Shown: positions 1 through 12,811, numbered from the stretch's first letter. The stretch: DNA of 64,000 nucleotides from Pseudisothecium myosuroides (GCA_951799445.1 OX637296.1:6262001-6326000); one strand, 5' to 3'. Numbers and translations are program-made. The notes: generated by a model not told the origin, from the letters alone.

Positions 1-254
1 ATTGTGGCGCACGCCAGGGTTGAGAAGGTCGTGGGGGTGACTACGACTGTAGCTGTGGGGCGTTTGTCCGAAAGGCATTGTACGTCACATTATTTTGGCT
101 TTTGTCTTGAATGTCTCCTTATTTTTCAAATTTGATTTCAAAGGTGCAAAAGGAAGGGAGAAAAATCAAGGCTACTAAGAAACTCACTTCACGTGGGGGA
201 ATACCGACAACTCAACATAACTAACCAATAAGATATGTGTGTTCGTAATCAACA
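1..254. other. unassigned AT-rich sequence
   Basis: No gene or recognisable repeat is seen before the first TTAA-bounded element. Confidence 0.4.
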
Positions 255-258
255 TTAA

Positions 259-1183
259 CCCCTAAAGGACCAGACTGCGTTTTTTGGACTTATAACTTTT
301 TTGGGCAGGTACGTGTGACTGGAGATTTGCATATTTTGGGCTGAAATTTTAATACAATGTGGGGACGAGGAATATCTTTCATATGCACAAGTTTCATGAC
401 ATTCTGAAATATGAGTAAAAAGTTATTGCATAATATGTTCCTTTTTTTCGTAACTGGGCAGTTCGGGCAGATCAGAAAAAATCACTTTTTAAAGAAATAA
501 AAATTTGAAATTTGTTCTTCAGATTTATATGTACTCAAAAAGCTTTGAATCATTGCATTTCAATAGTTGAGAAAAAAGTTATGGGGCTTTTTAGTTTGCG
601 GGCAGTTATGGAATCCCTACACCAAAAAAAACTTTGAAGTCCTTTATTTTACTGAAATTTCAGTATTTTTGAAAAAAAATAATGCTATTGGATGTAGATG
701 GTTTATAACAACAATCCCACCATTTGGATTGGAATTTTTTAATTTTATAACTTATTTATTAACAATTTAGTATTTTGAATCATTCTCTACTTCTTTCTAC
801 TTACTGTTTTTTTCCTATATGTTGCACAACTCCAAATGATCTGAAATTTTTTATATATGTAGCCAACTTGACCTGAAGAATGAATCCAAAGAAGCACAAC
901 CATTTTGGACATTTTTTCATAATGATCTGACCTTGTGAAGTGCAGCTGCCCGGATTTTCGCAGTGGTCAAAAAAGCATTTTTGTCACTTCAAACGCTAAT
1001 ATCTTGCAATCTAGACGGTGGAAATTTCTGAAATTTTTTCCACATATTCTCAAACTAGAGTACTACAAGATCCTACGGTTACATGTGTAAAAAAATGATA
1101 TTTTTCAAAAATTTGGTACTTGTACTAGAAATGGCAGTTTTGGAGCATTTTTGGTGACAACATAGTCAAGGAACTTTAGGGGG
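259..1183 (+). mobile_element. TTAA-bounded piggyBac-like non-autonomous element, copy 1
   Basis: The left end follows TTAA at 255-258 and reads CCCCTAAAGGACCAG. The right end reads CTTTAGGGGG followed by a decayed site (TAAA). The length of 925 bp matches the copies at 1581-2504 and 40033-40964. There is no credible coding capacity. The TTAA target plus CCC-starting ends is the signature of the piggyBac superfamily, and assignment to that superfamily is an inference. Confidence 0.7.
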
Positions 1184-1319
1184 TAAATGCAATTGAGTAA
1201 ATTTACAACTTTAAAATAAAAATTGTTTCTACTAGATCTTTTTGGCATGTGAAAGAGGTTTCTAATACACTTTAACATGCAATATTTGAACACCAATTGA
1301 ACAACCTATATAATTTTAA

Positions 1320-1571
1320 CGAGGGTTGCTATTATGTGAGCATAGGAGTGTGACCCCATGAGCCTAGAATACTACACACCTATGTTATAGGTGTATATAC
1401 TATAGAACTCATCTATGATTATAGGATATATATATATTACAAATACCCATATTATAGGTGTTTATGATACATACACCTTCTATAGTATGTGGTATTTATA
1501 TTATAGATACCTATATTGTAGGCTCAATGCTCACAAGCTCGCATTTTAGGGCTCACATACTAGCACTGTTG
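1320..1571. mobile_element. 252-bp MITE with imperfect terminal inverted repeats and 9-bp target duplication
   Basis: The ends share TGCTAxTATGTGAGC in inverted orientation. TAATTTTAA occurs immediately outside both ends (1311-1319 and 1572-1580). The duplication is AT-rich, so chance is not excluded, but length and placement fit a MULE- or hAT-like MITE. The interior is TATA-rich. The right duplication overlaps the TTAA of the next element. Confidence 0.55.
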
Positions 1572-1580
1572 TAATTTTAA

Positions 1581-2504
1581 TCCCTAAAGGACCATTTGTC
1601 CCCTCGGGAGACAATTTGTATCGGGGCAGGTTCCTACTGTCTCAATTTTTAGTGATATTTTTTGGGATTTTGGGAGGTTGTGTATTTTTGCAAGAGCTTT
1701 GTGAATATGTAATTTTTATTTTAATTGATGCCCGCGAGAAAAAGTTATGGCACAATAAGCAAAAATGGAGTTCGGCGGGCAACACCAAAAAAAATCACAG
1801 AAAATCAAAATAATTTTTTTCAAATTTTTTTTCTCAAAGATTATATTTTTGTCTACATGTAAAGCTTTGTTTCATTCAATTTGGACTAATAATGAGAAAA
1901 TTATGAACAATCTTAGTTTTTCGGACAATCTAAGCATTTTCTTGGAAAAATAACTTGTAGAATTCATTTTTGAATGCAATTTTTAGAATTTTTCAAAAAA
2001 ATTGTTGGACAGGGTTAGATTTTCTTGCTAGAACAATCTCACCGTTGGAATTATTGTGATTCAATTCCATCTAAAAGCTATTAACAATTTAGTTTTTTCT
2101 TCAATCTTGAACCCACCTCTACTTAACAATTTTTTAATGAGTGAAAATTAAGTGCTTTTTTTCCTAAATTTTTTTTGTAGATTCTCAACTCAACTAGTTA
2201 ACATAAATAAGTGAAAACTCAAAATCAATAGTGCAAAAAATTTGAACTAAAAAGATTCAAAGCCAAAAAATCTAGTCAAGCAAGTTGCAAAAAAACTTCT
2301 TTTTTTCACTTTAAATGCATTTATCTTGCAATCTACATGGTCGAAGTTTCTGAAATTTCTTCCACATATTCATATACTAGTCAAGTATAAGATTTTACTG
2401 TTGGATATGCAAAAAAAACAATTTTTTAACTTTTTTTCTCTTTGCAATAGAAATGACAGTTTTGAGAGGTTTTTGATAGGAAAATCACCTTGGTCCTATA
2501 GGGG
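1581..2504 (+). mobile_element. TTAA-bounded piggyBac-like element, copy 2
   Basis: TTAA is at 1577-1580 and 2505-2508. The left end reads TCCCTAAAGGACCATTTG and the right end TGGTCCTATAGGGG. It is 924 bp long with no intact ORF. The left subterminal region (GGGCAGGTTCCTACTGTCTC) recurs inverted near 7365 and 40910. The right subterminal region recurs inverted near 4620 and 40045. Confidence 0.75.
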
Positions 2505-2508
2505 TTAA

Positions 2509-3079
2509 AGTATTATCTCAAGGTGTACCAAAAATCGACAATAGGCTCTCTTAAGTTCTCAAATTCAGAGTAAGTACATTTGTACATCTTGTATCATTAC
2601 ACTTGAAATTTTTGTTTTGTTTTTAGATTCAAATTTAGGTGTTGCATTTTGGACAATGATAATTATGAGTGCACATACCTTATTGAATGGAAACTTACAT
2701 TCTTACTGAACCCTTGAAACTGCCATTTTTTTAGAACATAGTCCAAAATTGAAAATTAAATATTTTTTTACTTCAACCATACAAAGGTGTATTAGACTAC
2801 TACAAATATGGGTTGGAAAAATCTTAGTCCATTTGATTGTGTAGATTGAAAGATTATAATGTTTAAAATGAATTTTTTTTTTCATTCCTACAAAATGGAG
2901 TCAACAAACCGCAAACCTTTTTGGAATAAAAGTATTACTCTTGATGAATTTGCATCTCTCCATCATTGAATTCTAAATCTATTTTGGTACACTCTTGCAA
3001 AATTTCAGTAACAAAAATGGAGTCTAACTTACTTTAAATCATTGTGCAATGCAAAGAGGTTAAATGAATTGGCAATATA
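2509..3079. other. partial repeat and unassigned sequence
   Basis: The stretch 2700-2890 resembles the left half of the TTAA element at 41073-41663 (shared run around ATTGAAAGATTATAA). The rest is AT-rich and unassigned. No gene is seen. Confidence 0.4.
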
Positions 3080-3950
3080 GGATGATTGCAAGAAACACAT
3101 ATATTACAGTAGAACCTCTCTAAGTTGATCCCCTCTAAGTCAATAAAGTGTTGTCAAGAAGTATTGATTGCCAGGCCCAACTCAACAATATGAACCATAT
3201 ATGAACACGATGACCCTCCCTAATGTAATAACCTCTCTAACTCAATGTATCATACCAGTCCCAACTCTATCAACTTAAAGAGGTTCTATTGTATATTTTG
3301 TCACACCTTGCATGTTGACTTGTTTTTTGGCCGTAGCTTTTGCTATCGCTCCAAATGACTAAAAATTCGTAGGTAAGGTACTCATGACTATTATACACCT
3401 TAGCTAATTATTTTTCATCTTCCAAAAATGTTTAATTGTCCAAAATAGCCCCCCATTTTTGTCACACTTGCCAAGTTTGGGGTCTAGTATTGTTTAATAT
3501 TCCAAAAAAAATGTGAGTTTAAATTTGGAGGGGATGGTCTTCTAAAAAACTTACAGCTACTGTCCAAAGGAATTCAAATTTAGTTGATTGCATATTGTAC
3601 GGAAGTCTACAAAGTGAGCTTCTTTTTGCTTACATTTCAAAAATGTAAAATATTTTAGTAATTCTTTTGGTGAATGACCTTTCCTATAAAATTGTTAGAA
3701 ATGGCCAATTTCTATTTCCTATTTTTTAGAAATGAAATCATCAAAGTATCTATTTCCTTGAGATTTTGCACTATTTTAGTTCTTGTACTAAGAAAAAAAA
3801 TTTGTGCTATATTTTTTTAGAGTACAATCTTTTCAAAGATATAAAACATTGGCCATATTATTTATATTTAAAAAAAAATGTAATTTTAAAATACTTTAGG
3901 AAACTGGCAACACAGGTATTGGATCGTTGCAGAAAACAGAAAAAAACTTA
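3080..3950. mobile_element. GGTGATTGC-family element, copy A, degenerate and interrupted
   Basis: The left end GGATGATTGCAAGAAACAC matches the terminal repeat of the copies at 27960, 36088 and 47147. The interior aligns with the reverse complement of 27960-28679. It is split by an Emigrant-like MITE at 3107-3291. The right end is not clear, so the 3950 limit is approximate. Confidence 0.6.
3107..3291. mobile_element. Emigrant/pogo-like MITE, TA-flanked, nested in copy A
   Basis: The 185-bp element begins CAGTAGAACCTCTCTAAG and ends with the inverted form (AAAGAGGTTCTATTG). TA lies on each side (3105-3106, 3292-3293). The end sequence closely resembles the CAGT-AACCTCT termini of Arabidopsis Emigrant MITEs, which are mobilised by pogo-type Tc1/mariner transposases. 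Removing it restores continuity with homologous copies of the host element. Confidence 0.8.
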
Positions 3951-4420
3951 GGGACAAACATGTCAAACATGTGGAAATTTTTTCAAAATCTTTGATATTA
4001 CAAATTGCAAGATAATAGGGCTTGAAGTTAAAAAAAATGTTTATTCTCAAAACCGCCTCAACATAGCTAACAAAGATTGACTCCTCTTAGAATCATATTT
4101 GAGATTTAAAATTTGTTCTTTTTTGGAAAATTTTACGCCATATTAATTGGTTATATACATGCCAAATTTCAAAATTCAATGAGGAATTTATCAAAAGATG
4201 CCCAAATTGCCTAAATTTTGCAAGAAGCATAATTTTTTATCTAGGTATCTAATTGGAATTTTTTTTTTAAATTCTCAAAAAAGGGTGTGAATGTTCCCAT
4301 TTTGTATCCAATTTTTTTTTACAAAAATATTAAAATATTAGCTTCAAATGGCCCTATACAAGTTTTCAAGTGTCCACTAAACGGACACTTGGTCCATATC
4401 TTCAAAGCGCATTTTATATC
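3950..4420. repeat. partial copy of the 591-bp TTAA element
   Basis: The run 'CCGCCxCAACATAGCTAA' near 4055 and CGGACACTTGGTCC near 4382 match the right half of the element at 41073-41663. The TTAA terminus is missing. No gene is present. Confidence 0.5.
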
Positions 4421-4850
4421 CAAACTTAGTCAAACTTCATTACATTTCTACATTAAAACATAAATTTTGAAAACTTGGTATTTTACACATATAGTAATAT
4501 ATATCTAAAATTAAACCTCATTTTATCATAATAAAAAATAAAAAATATAATTTTACATGAATTTTAAAAAAATATTTATAAAAATCTAGTAATTATAAAA
4601 ATATTTAACCCTAAAGGACCAAGGCATTTTTTTGCAAAATCATACAAAATTGCCATTTCTATTTCAAAGAGTAAAAATACTTTAAAATTTTTTTTGCACA
4701 TCTACCCGTAAAATTCTATACTTAATTAGTATGAGAATGTGCTTAAAAAAATTCAAAAATTTAGACCGCATAGATTGCAAGATATTTTTGTTTAAAGGAA
4801 AGATTTTTTAAAAAAAAAAATATGGGACTAGATTTTTTGACTTTGAACCT

Positions 4851-6730
4851 CAAGGGATTTACTCCCCCTTACGTTTGGATATCACGTGCGATAATGGGAT
4901 ATTTTATGGGGGGGTATTTATATGCTTGTAGCAATTTTTTCCTCCCTATTTTTAGAAAAAAAGCTACCGAGGGGGATTATTTGGCACCCTATTTTTTTTT
5001 GTAAATGGTTAGGGGAACTAATTTTTGGCACCCTATTTTTTTTCAACATTGTAGAAGTACTTGATATCTAAGAGAATACTAGTGCATTGCAACTTGCATT
5101 GCAAAATCATGTGCATTTGTGGCAAGCATAGCATAGAATTTACATTGCCAAAACATAGCACTCAAGTGAAATTGTACTCCACTATTAAGAAAATTCACTA
5201 CACTACTAATACGTAGAGAATGCCATCTGAGAGAAATAGAATTCTAGAATATTGAATCGATGGGCTGCCACATAAACCCCCCATTGCCATGCATGCAAAG
5301 AAGGAAGACCACAAGCACAAAACCATAATGCAAGGAATAGTTATGAGAATTCAATAGTGTGCAAATCATAGAAGAAACGAGGTGTCCTGTTATTTCATCT
5401 AAACCCTTGCGCTTATTGCATTGCCAAACATTCACCTGGAATTCTGCAATCCGCTAAGAATGAATCAAAGTGAATGAACCAAACCTACTGTGAATGAACC
5501 AAACTGAATGAATATGCTAAAAATGAACCAAAATTGCTCCGAATGAATAGCCAAAAGACAAAACAGCAACGCGAAACCCGCCCTACTGCCATTCCGAAAG
5601 TCAAAACCAGAATTGAACAACTGCACTCATTCAATTCACAAACAGGCGATGACATTGAACCACCACCAGCCTGTACAACCTAACATTGACAGTGGCATTC
5701 ACATGAAAGACTAATAATGAAACAAAAAACAAAACACAGCCAAGCAAAACCACAGTTTCGAGTAATTCAAAACCGGTAAGAATACAGTAACACAGAATTT
5801 AGGGAAATATATCAAAATTGAATGTAATACTTGTGTTTACAAATATATGCACCAGTAGTAGCGGTTCTCACATACTAAGTAAGACAGTCGACTAGTTCGA
5901 TATCAAGGCAGCTTCTTCATCGTACAACAAAAGATTTTCCTTGGCAAACAAAGCTTGCAAACCCTTGAATTCGTAGCCAAAGTTGTCACATTTCGTGGTA
6001 CATGAAACAATACATCCTACTAAAGTCTAAGCGTGAAGCAAAGCAAACCAAGCACTCCGTAAACAAAGCAACAACAAAATTTCAAAATTTGTGATAGAAT
6101 GCACTTGAGTGTGAAGAGATGTTGTCCGCGAAATCCACAAATCACACACAACTAGTCCGCAAGTGTTCTCAATTGAAACTCGACCACCAAAGCATAAACC
6201 TATCCTTTGCAAGCATCAATTCCGAACCATCTCCGAAGGCAAAACCCTAAGCATGCAAAGTTGCAGACAAAAACGACCTCAAATGATACAGTGAACCTAC
6301 GCAGCAAGAGAAGTGTGACCCAAAACCCTAGTGCCGTTGGAACGCCAGCTCACTCTCAAAGCATTCGCCGAAAATTCCCTCGACTGTTCAAAATTCCACC
6401 CAACATCCGCCCAAAATTCCCTCCACCATTCAAAATTCAACAAAATATAGTACAAGATTGGCAACCTACCTTGTCAGCCTTTACTAAGCCAACTAAACCT
6501 ACTACAAGTGTTTAGGGGAATTCCAAGTTGAGCACCCTATTTTTTTTCTACTAGAATTAAAAATGGAGGTATTACCTTATACCCTATTTTATATATAATT
6601 GGGCACACCACTTATTCCCAATGCTATGATAGATCTATAAAAGGTATAAATTTTTTCTTCAAAGAATTAAATTGACCCTATTTTTTTATCTCACATAGTT
6701 TTCTAAAAATGCGGGAGTAAATCCCCCGAG
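4851..6730. mobile_element. MULE-like element with perfect 10-bp target duplication and exon-like interior
   Basis: CTTTGAACCT occurs immediately outside both ends (4841-4850 and 6731-6740). Both termini carry GGGATTTACTCCC in inverted orientation. Ten-base duplications are typical of Mutator-like elements. The interior, about 5050-6500, is less AT-rich than the host repeat. No transposase is seen. An exon-like stretch lies on the minus strand at 5892-6026. Confidence 0.7.
5892..6026 (-). pseudogene. exon-like fragment captured inside the MULE-like element
   Basis: On the minus strand an open frame of about 44 codons runs from just after a splice-acceptor-like sequence (GCTTCACGCTTAG) to a TAG at 5892-5894. 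Its C-terminal part includes CDNFGYEFKGLQALFAKE and LLLYDEEAALISN, which has protein-like composition. I do not recognise the parent gene. It could be a transduplicated host exon, as in Pack-MULEs, or a chance frame. It is too short for ordinary ORF calling. Confidence 0.35.
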
Positions 6731-7734
6731 CTTTGAACCTTCTTAACTTCAAGTTTTTGCACTACAGAATTTAGAGGTTTAAATCTTTACAGTGAAAAAT
6801 TGAATTTAAAGTCTAAAAATAAATAAAAATCTAAAAAAAATTAAGTTTTATCCCTAAAAAAATTGTTAAGTAGAAGTAGGTACAAGATAGAAGGAAAGTG
6901 TAAATTGAAAATATCCTAAGATGGAGTTGAAATGCACTAATTCCAATGGTGAGATTGTTCTAGCAAACAAACTAAACCATGTAGAAATTTTTCTTTTAAA
7001 AATTTGTAAAAATTGCATTCCAAAATGAATGCTACAAATTATTTTTTCAAAAAGATGTTTTAAATTTTAATTGCTTGAAAAACAAGATTGATGTCTATAA
7101 CTTTTACATCATTTATCCAATTGAAATGAAATAAAAGCTTTCTATGTAGACAAAAATGTAATCTATATGGAAAAAAAAAATTAATTCAAATTTTTTAATT
7201 TTTTAAAATTGCCCACTCTCCCTTATTTTGAGCTTATTTGGACATAACTTTTTGTTCCCATGCACCAATTGAAAAAAAATTATATCCCTACAAAGCTAAT
7301 ATGTTTTTTTAATCTTCAAAAAAAAATTCAAAAAATCATGACAAAAATTGAGACCGTAGATACCTGCCCGAAATCCAATTTGGCTTCTAAAAGAACAATG
7401 GTCCTTTAGGGGTTAAAATAATGTAATTTAAAAAAAAAATGAAAATAATAGTGAAAAGTTTCATGTTGTAACTGATATACTTCTTGAGCTTACACCAAGA
7501 TAATTTTGATAGAAGAAGTTCAAAAGTAGTGTCTTTTGAGCTTTCAAGATGTTGTCTTCAAAGTGTCACAAGAATTATAATTTTACAATTTTGGATTTAA
7601 AAAATGGATCAAAAAGTAGATTATCGGAGCTACATTTGCTTATCTAAGCTTTAAAACATTTGAAATCAAGAACTACGTGAAAATTCAGGATTTGACTTTC
7701 AAAATGTTCTTTAGGTTCCTACATTGTCCTTTAA

Positions 7735-8257
7735 CCCCTAAATGCCCAAGGCCTTTTCTGAACTTCTAGGACTTTGCTCTAAATTGAACAAAAAGATAAC
7801 ATTTTGATAAGTTGTATCAATTTTTTTTAAATTGTAACCTTCCAAATTTAAACTAAACATATTAGAGACAATATAGGAAAAGAAAATATAACAATATCAC
7901 TTATGGATTAAAAGATTATAATGTTTGAACATGAGGGTATTAAAATTGCAAAAGTGACTTGAAGTCTTTCAATCTTCTTTTCAAATGCCAAATCTAAAAA
8001 GTTAGTCACCAAAAAAATATGAGGTTAAAGGACATGCATAACACCAATCAATTTACGGATTTCCAAAACCTACTCTCTAATCCATTATTTTCAAAATCAT
8101 AATCTATCATTTTCAAAATCAGATTTTTGATGCTAAAACTAGACTTTAAAAAGAATTTTTCAAAAATGTAAACTACTAGAAATAGCAACTTGGTTAGTTA
8201 TTTTAACTTCAAAGTATTGCCCATACCAAAATTTGGTGCCTCCGGCATTTAGTGGGG
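7735..8257. mobile_element. 523-bp TTAA-bounded element
   Basis: TTAA is at 7731-7734 and 8258-8261. The ends CCCCTAAATGCCCAAGGCC and (inverted) CCCCACTAAATGCC are related to the larger family. It is non-coding. Confidence 0.65.
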
Positions 8258-8261
8258 TTAA

Positions 8262-9844
8262 GGATTTTTAGGCGTTAGCCCCTCATGAACCATTTCGTAG
8301 AGCAAATTCCTTTCAACTGCCCCCATCTAAAAAAATTATACTCTTTGTTGGAACAAACGGGCCTCTACTCGTCACATAAAAAACGACGGAATACTATCCA
8401 CGAAGGGGCAAGCACAAATCCACAAGACAAAAAAATTAAGGTAGAGTGCCTATAATGGACAACCCTCCTATAATTATACAATAAAGTGCCCTATAATGGA
8501 CAATAGTGGGCTCTATTGTTGACTAAAGAAGATTCAATTTGCTCACACTTGATTGGCTGACTCGCACTTGCTTCGGACCATATTCCAAAAGTAGCCATTT
8601 TAGGTGAACCTCTGAGACAGGGATGATGGGTCCAAATGAAAAACCTACATATATATTGAATAAAACATTCATTCTTCTACGAAAAAAACTCCTTTTTTTC
8701 CCGCATTCTTCCTTAGTCCTTCCTGTCAAACACATTGAGCTCAATTTCTCAACAAATTTCCCCATATCCTCCAGGCTAAAATGTCTAAGTTATTCTGTAT
8801 AGGTACCTCTACCTCAAGGCTTTCAAGTTTCAAGCCAATCGAAACTCATTCAACTTCAAAGGGCGAACTGACTCTGAGTTCACATGCTTTCTGGCATTCA
8901 AGTTGACTACCTCGGACGCTTTCCAGAAAAGGAGACAACTGATTGGGGAAGGGACTATACTAGTACGGTTCCGGTCGTACGGCTGTACCTAGTTCCTACT
9001 TTTACGGAAGTACACATAGGTACTGTACACCGTACACACCCTGTTTTTCCACCCGTTCGAGTCTTCGGGACGCTTGGGGGGCATCCGGGGAAGCCTTCAA
9101 CCACTCTCCCCCTCTTCTTCCGGAGCGGAATCCGGAGGTTCGACGTCTCTTCTTTCCAATTGTTTACTTCTTGATTTATAAATTTAATATTTGAAACTCA
9201 AACTATTCGATTGGGTCCCAGTTGGAAACAGTAGTGACGCTTTGATGCTGTTCTAGAATATGGAGTAATAAGAAGCGACGTGTTCCGTTGGAAGGAGTTG
9301 TGAAGGATCGGTATGATCTTCGTCCTCAACTTCGTCGAAGGCTTCATCCGCTGATGAGCTGAAGAGTGAGCTGACGAAGCTCTGACTGGAAAGGAAAATG
9401 GGCAGCTTCCGTCAGTTCGTCAATGGGCATGCAGGTTTTTGATTTTGATTTCGTTGGTTTGGAAGAATGATTCAAAGCGGAGTGCAGAAGGCGGTCATCA
9501 CTGGAGTCAGAAAGCTCTCTGCGTGCGTAGACCAGGGTTTGTTTGTTTGTTTGTTTGATTCATTTTTTTATGACGTGCCAAAGTGGAGATTTAAATTGTT
9601 ATAGTGGTCTTCCCAAATTTCAGCATTCGTCCACATATTGGACAGAAAATATCACATTAGCACGTATCACGTGTTTATAATTCTATTTTCATTCACAATT
9701 TGGCAATTTCATCCAAGACTTTTTTTGTAATTTGAAGTTTTTTTGATGAAAAATTTCATGGTTTGTAAAGTTTTGATGAAAAATTTTGATGAATTTTTTT
9801 TAGCCAAATTAGTTATTTCTGGTGCAATCTAGCACTAATTGAGT
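8262..9844. other. unassigned; two less AT-rich patches
   Basis: Patches at 8790-9175 and 9280-9535 have gene-like base composition. In the second, the minus strand has an open run of about 67 codons. Nothing is recognised and no splice pattern is convincing. The 9540-9560 GTTT run is a short simple repeat. Confidence 0.3.
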
Positions 9845-10237
9845 AAGATAAAGGACTTCAAAATTTATTTTAGGGTAGAGAATCCATAATTGCCCTATAA
9901 CAAAAACTCCTCATAACTTTTGACTCATTGATTGAAATGGAATGATTCAAAGTTTTCCATGTACATACAAATCTTATAAAACAATTTCAAATTTTTATTT
10001 TTGAAGAAAGTGATTTTTTTTTTACGTGCCCAGATTGCTCAAGTTGAGAAGCAAACTACATATTAGGCCATAATTTTTAACTTATATTTTCAAATATCAT
10101 GAAATTTGTGCATATGAAGGATATTCCTCTTCTCTACTTTCTATTAAAATTTCAGCCTAAAATATGCAAATCTCTAGTCATACGTACATGCCCAAAATTT
10201 CTATGTTGCTAAAAATTGCAGGCTAGTCCTTTAGGGA
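9845..10237 (-). mobile_element. truncated TTAA-bounded element (left half of the copy 1 type)
   Basis: The right terminus CTAGTCCTTTAGGGA abuts TTAA at 10238-10241. The preceding 390 bases are the reverse complement of the copy 1 left half (shared ATTTGCATATTTTxGGCTGA). The other end is missing. Confidence 0.6.
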
Positions 10238-10369
10238 TTAAAGGTGTGACAGCAAATAATACAAACTTTTCTCGCAATCATCTAAATCCAATTGCATTTT
10301 GTTGTAACTTGGGTGCTAATCAAACAAAAGGTTTGTGAATCATTTGTAATCAAAAGGGTGGACATTTTC

Positions 10370-11510
10370 AATTTCAGTTTTTGACTATTATCAATTTAAT
10401 TTTCCATTCACCTACTTCTACTTAATAATGTTTTTTAAGAGTGAAAATTATGTTAAAAATTAAAATTAAAATCTTAAATTTCTCAACTCAATTTTCTATG
10501 AAGATTTAAACCTTAAAATTCTATAAAGCAAAAAATTTAAATTAATGGGATTCAAAGTCTGAAAACTAGTGAAGTGATGGTAAATTTTTTTTTTTTTTTT
10601 TTTTCACTTTGAACCACTATTAGCTTTTAACCCTTATAGCCATGAGGCATGATTTCAAGCCATTTTTCCACTTTATTGTAGGCCCTTTCCAATGCAATCA
10701 TTTGTTAGATTTTTGTGAATTTTTTACTAAAGGTGTACTTCACTACTAGCTCGATGAATACAATAATCCAAGTTGTAGTTAAAAAATTATGCCTCAAAAG
10801 GATAATTTTTTTATTTTAAATAAGGGCAATTTGTACAACCATGATAGATAGGTCCAATTGGAATAAAATTATTTATATATACTCTCAACAAGCTTGTTAA
10901 TATAATCCCAAAAGTTGAAAGACATAAAGGCATATGATTTTGATTTACAAGCCTTTGAAATTGGGTTCTTGAAATTTTCAACGAGGAATTTTTTTTTCAA
11001 AGTCTTATAAATCAAAATCATGTGCTTGCATGCCTTTCAACTTTTTGGATTATCTTAACAAACTTGTTGAGAATACGTGTAAAGGATTTTAAACAAATTT
11101 CACCTATCTATCATGGCTGCTCAAACTGCCTCTATTTCACAAAAAATGCCCTCTTGGGTACAACTTTGGAACCGCAACTTGGATTGTTGTAAAAATTATA
11201 GGCATCAAACTAGTAGTGAAACACACATCCAGTAAAAATTTCACAAGAATCCAACTAATCTTGCACCAAAAGGGTCTGCCCCAAAGTGGAAAATGGCATG
11301 TAGAAAATGGCCTAAAATCATGCATCCAGGCTTTAGGGGTTGATCTACATTGCCAAAGAGTTTAAAAAAATTTCCACACATTCTCATATATAATCTAATT
11401 CAAGATCCTATGTTTGAATATGAAAAAATGTATTTTCTTTTCATCATATTTTTTGCATTAGAAATGGCAATTTTGAGGTTTATTTTGGTGAAACCTATAA
11501 TTAGATATTA
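10370..11510 (+). mobile_element. right half of a TTAA-family element, split by a nested relative
   Basis: Sequence on both sides of the insert at 10631-11339 matches the right half of copies 1 and 2 (TTTCACTTT before the insert; ATCTACATTG and CACACATTCTCATAT after it). The termini are lost. Confidence 0.5.
10631..11339. mobile_element. 709-bp foldback TTAA-type element
   Basis: The flanks are TTAA at 10627-10630 and TTGA at 11340-11343. The terminal repeats extend far inward: GCATGATTTxAxGCCATTTT near both ends, and the halves around 10860-10960 and 11030-11120 are complementary. The element is therefore largely palindromic and non-coding. Confidence 0.65.
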
Positions 11511-12078
11511 AGTGGTTATTAACACGACCAACAATTGTTCTTGACATTTAGGGCAAACTCCCATGTGGGGGAATTGGAAAAAAACAAAACAAGACAAGAC
11601 AAAAGGGATTCCGATTTTTTCCATAAAAATATACAACAATTGTTTCCCAGAATTAGATTTTCTGGTCAGTAAGGATTTCAAGGAGGCATATGGAAAGTAG
11701 AGGAGGCAACGTTTTTATTTCCAAAAAACCATTTGTAACATTAGAGTAAATTGTAAAATGTAAAATGTGTGCAATGCAAGACCAAGAGCTGGAGTTTGGA
11801 AAAACCATAGGATTAAACTCCTTGGAGCACGAAAATTGAGGTCTAATGAAGTTTGATGCTAATTTTTTTTTGTACTATTTTTAATTTAACCTTCTTTTGA
11901 CACCTAGTTACAAATATAGGATGAACATTACGATGAACTCTATCATATTAAAACTCTTTAGTTACTTTTAGTTTTTTTTTCTTTGAAAAGTGACGGCGCT
12001 TTCATAAAAACAAAGAAAAACAAACAATCAACCCAACTTATAAGGTCGAGTCATCCAAGGGAAGAGACTTGAAGTCAT
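11511..12078. other. unassigned AT-rich spacer
   Basis: No ORF, repeat end or RNA gene was recognised here. Confidence 0.4.
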
Positions 12079-12811
12079 GGGTGAATGCAAGAAAGACCGG
12101 CCGGAAAACATAGCGTTTTCCATAGTACTCATTTTTTTTCCGGGAATATTGTATAATTAGAAAAATAATTTAAAAAAAATAAAAAATATATGTTTAATGT
12201 ACACACCTTTAAGAAGAAGGTACCCTAGGAAGGAAAAGCATAGAAAAATTCTCTAAGTAGGAGAACTAGAAAAGTGCAAAATCTCATGAAAATAGGTACT
12301 TTCACATTTTAATTTGTAAAAAATAGGAAAAACAATTTTTAAAGAAACTAAAAATTGGCCATTTGGGAAGACTTTATAAGGAAGAGATTTCACTAAAAAA
12401 AAGATCTTGAAACCATTTTGAATATTCAGAACTACGAGCGCAAGGGAGCCTTGTTAGCACGCATATTGAGGACACAAAATAATATATTTTTAAATTTCTT
12501 TTGGTAGAAACATGACTTTATACTATGGAAATAGAACATAGAAATTCCAGCTTTAGATCATTAAGTTTGGATACTTCCCAGTACTAAAAAACCCTACCCC
12601 GCAAAGTGTGATAAATTAGCTAAATTTAATTTAAATATAAAATGATTTTTGAAAATTTCTGAAAAATAAGGAATTTGAACACTATCAAGTTAGTCATCTT
12701 TAGAAAAAAAATTCAAGTACATTGGATTCAACCTCCAAAAGTTATGGATGATGCCAACTCCATCACTTGAAGTGTGATGCCAAATAGGATCGGTCTTTCT
12801 TGCATTCACTC
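12079..12811. mobile_element. GGTGATTGC-family element, copy B
   Basis: The left end GGGTGAATGCAAGAAAGACC and the inverted right end GGTCTTTCTTGCATTCACTC bound about 732 bp. The interior matches the elements at 36088 and 35672 (for example GTACCCTAGGAAGGAAAAGC). It is non-coding. The target duplication is not evident. Confidence 0.75.

Larger units (their letters stand above)
4609..7412 (-). mobile_element. TTAA-bounded piggyBac-like element, copy 3, carrying a nested MULE
   Basis: TTAA is at 4605-4608 and 7413-7416. Ends are CCCTAAAGGACCAAGG and the inverted ATGGTCCTTTAGGGG. Total length is 2804 bp. Removing the nested element plus one target duplication (1890 bp) leaves 914 bp, the family size. 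Orientation is opposite to copy 2. Confidence 0.75.
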
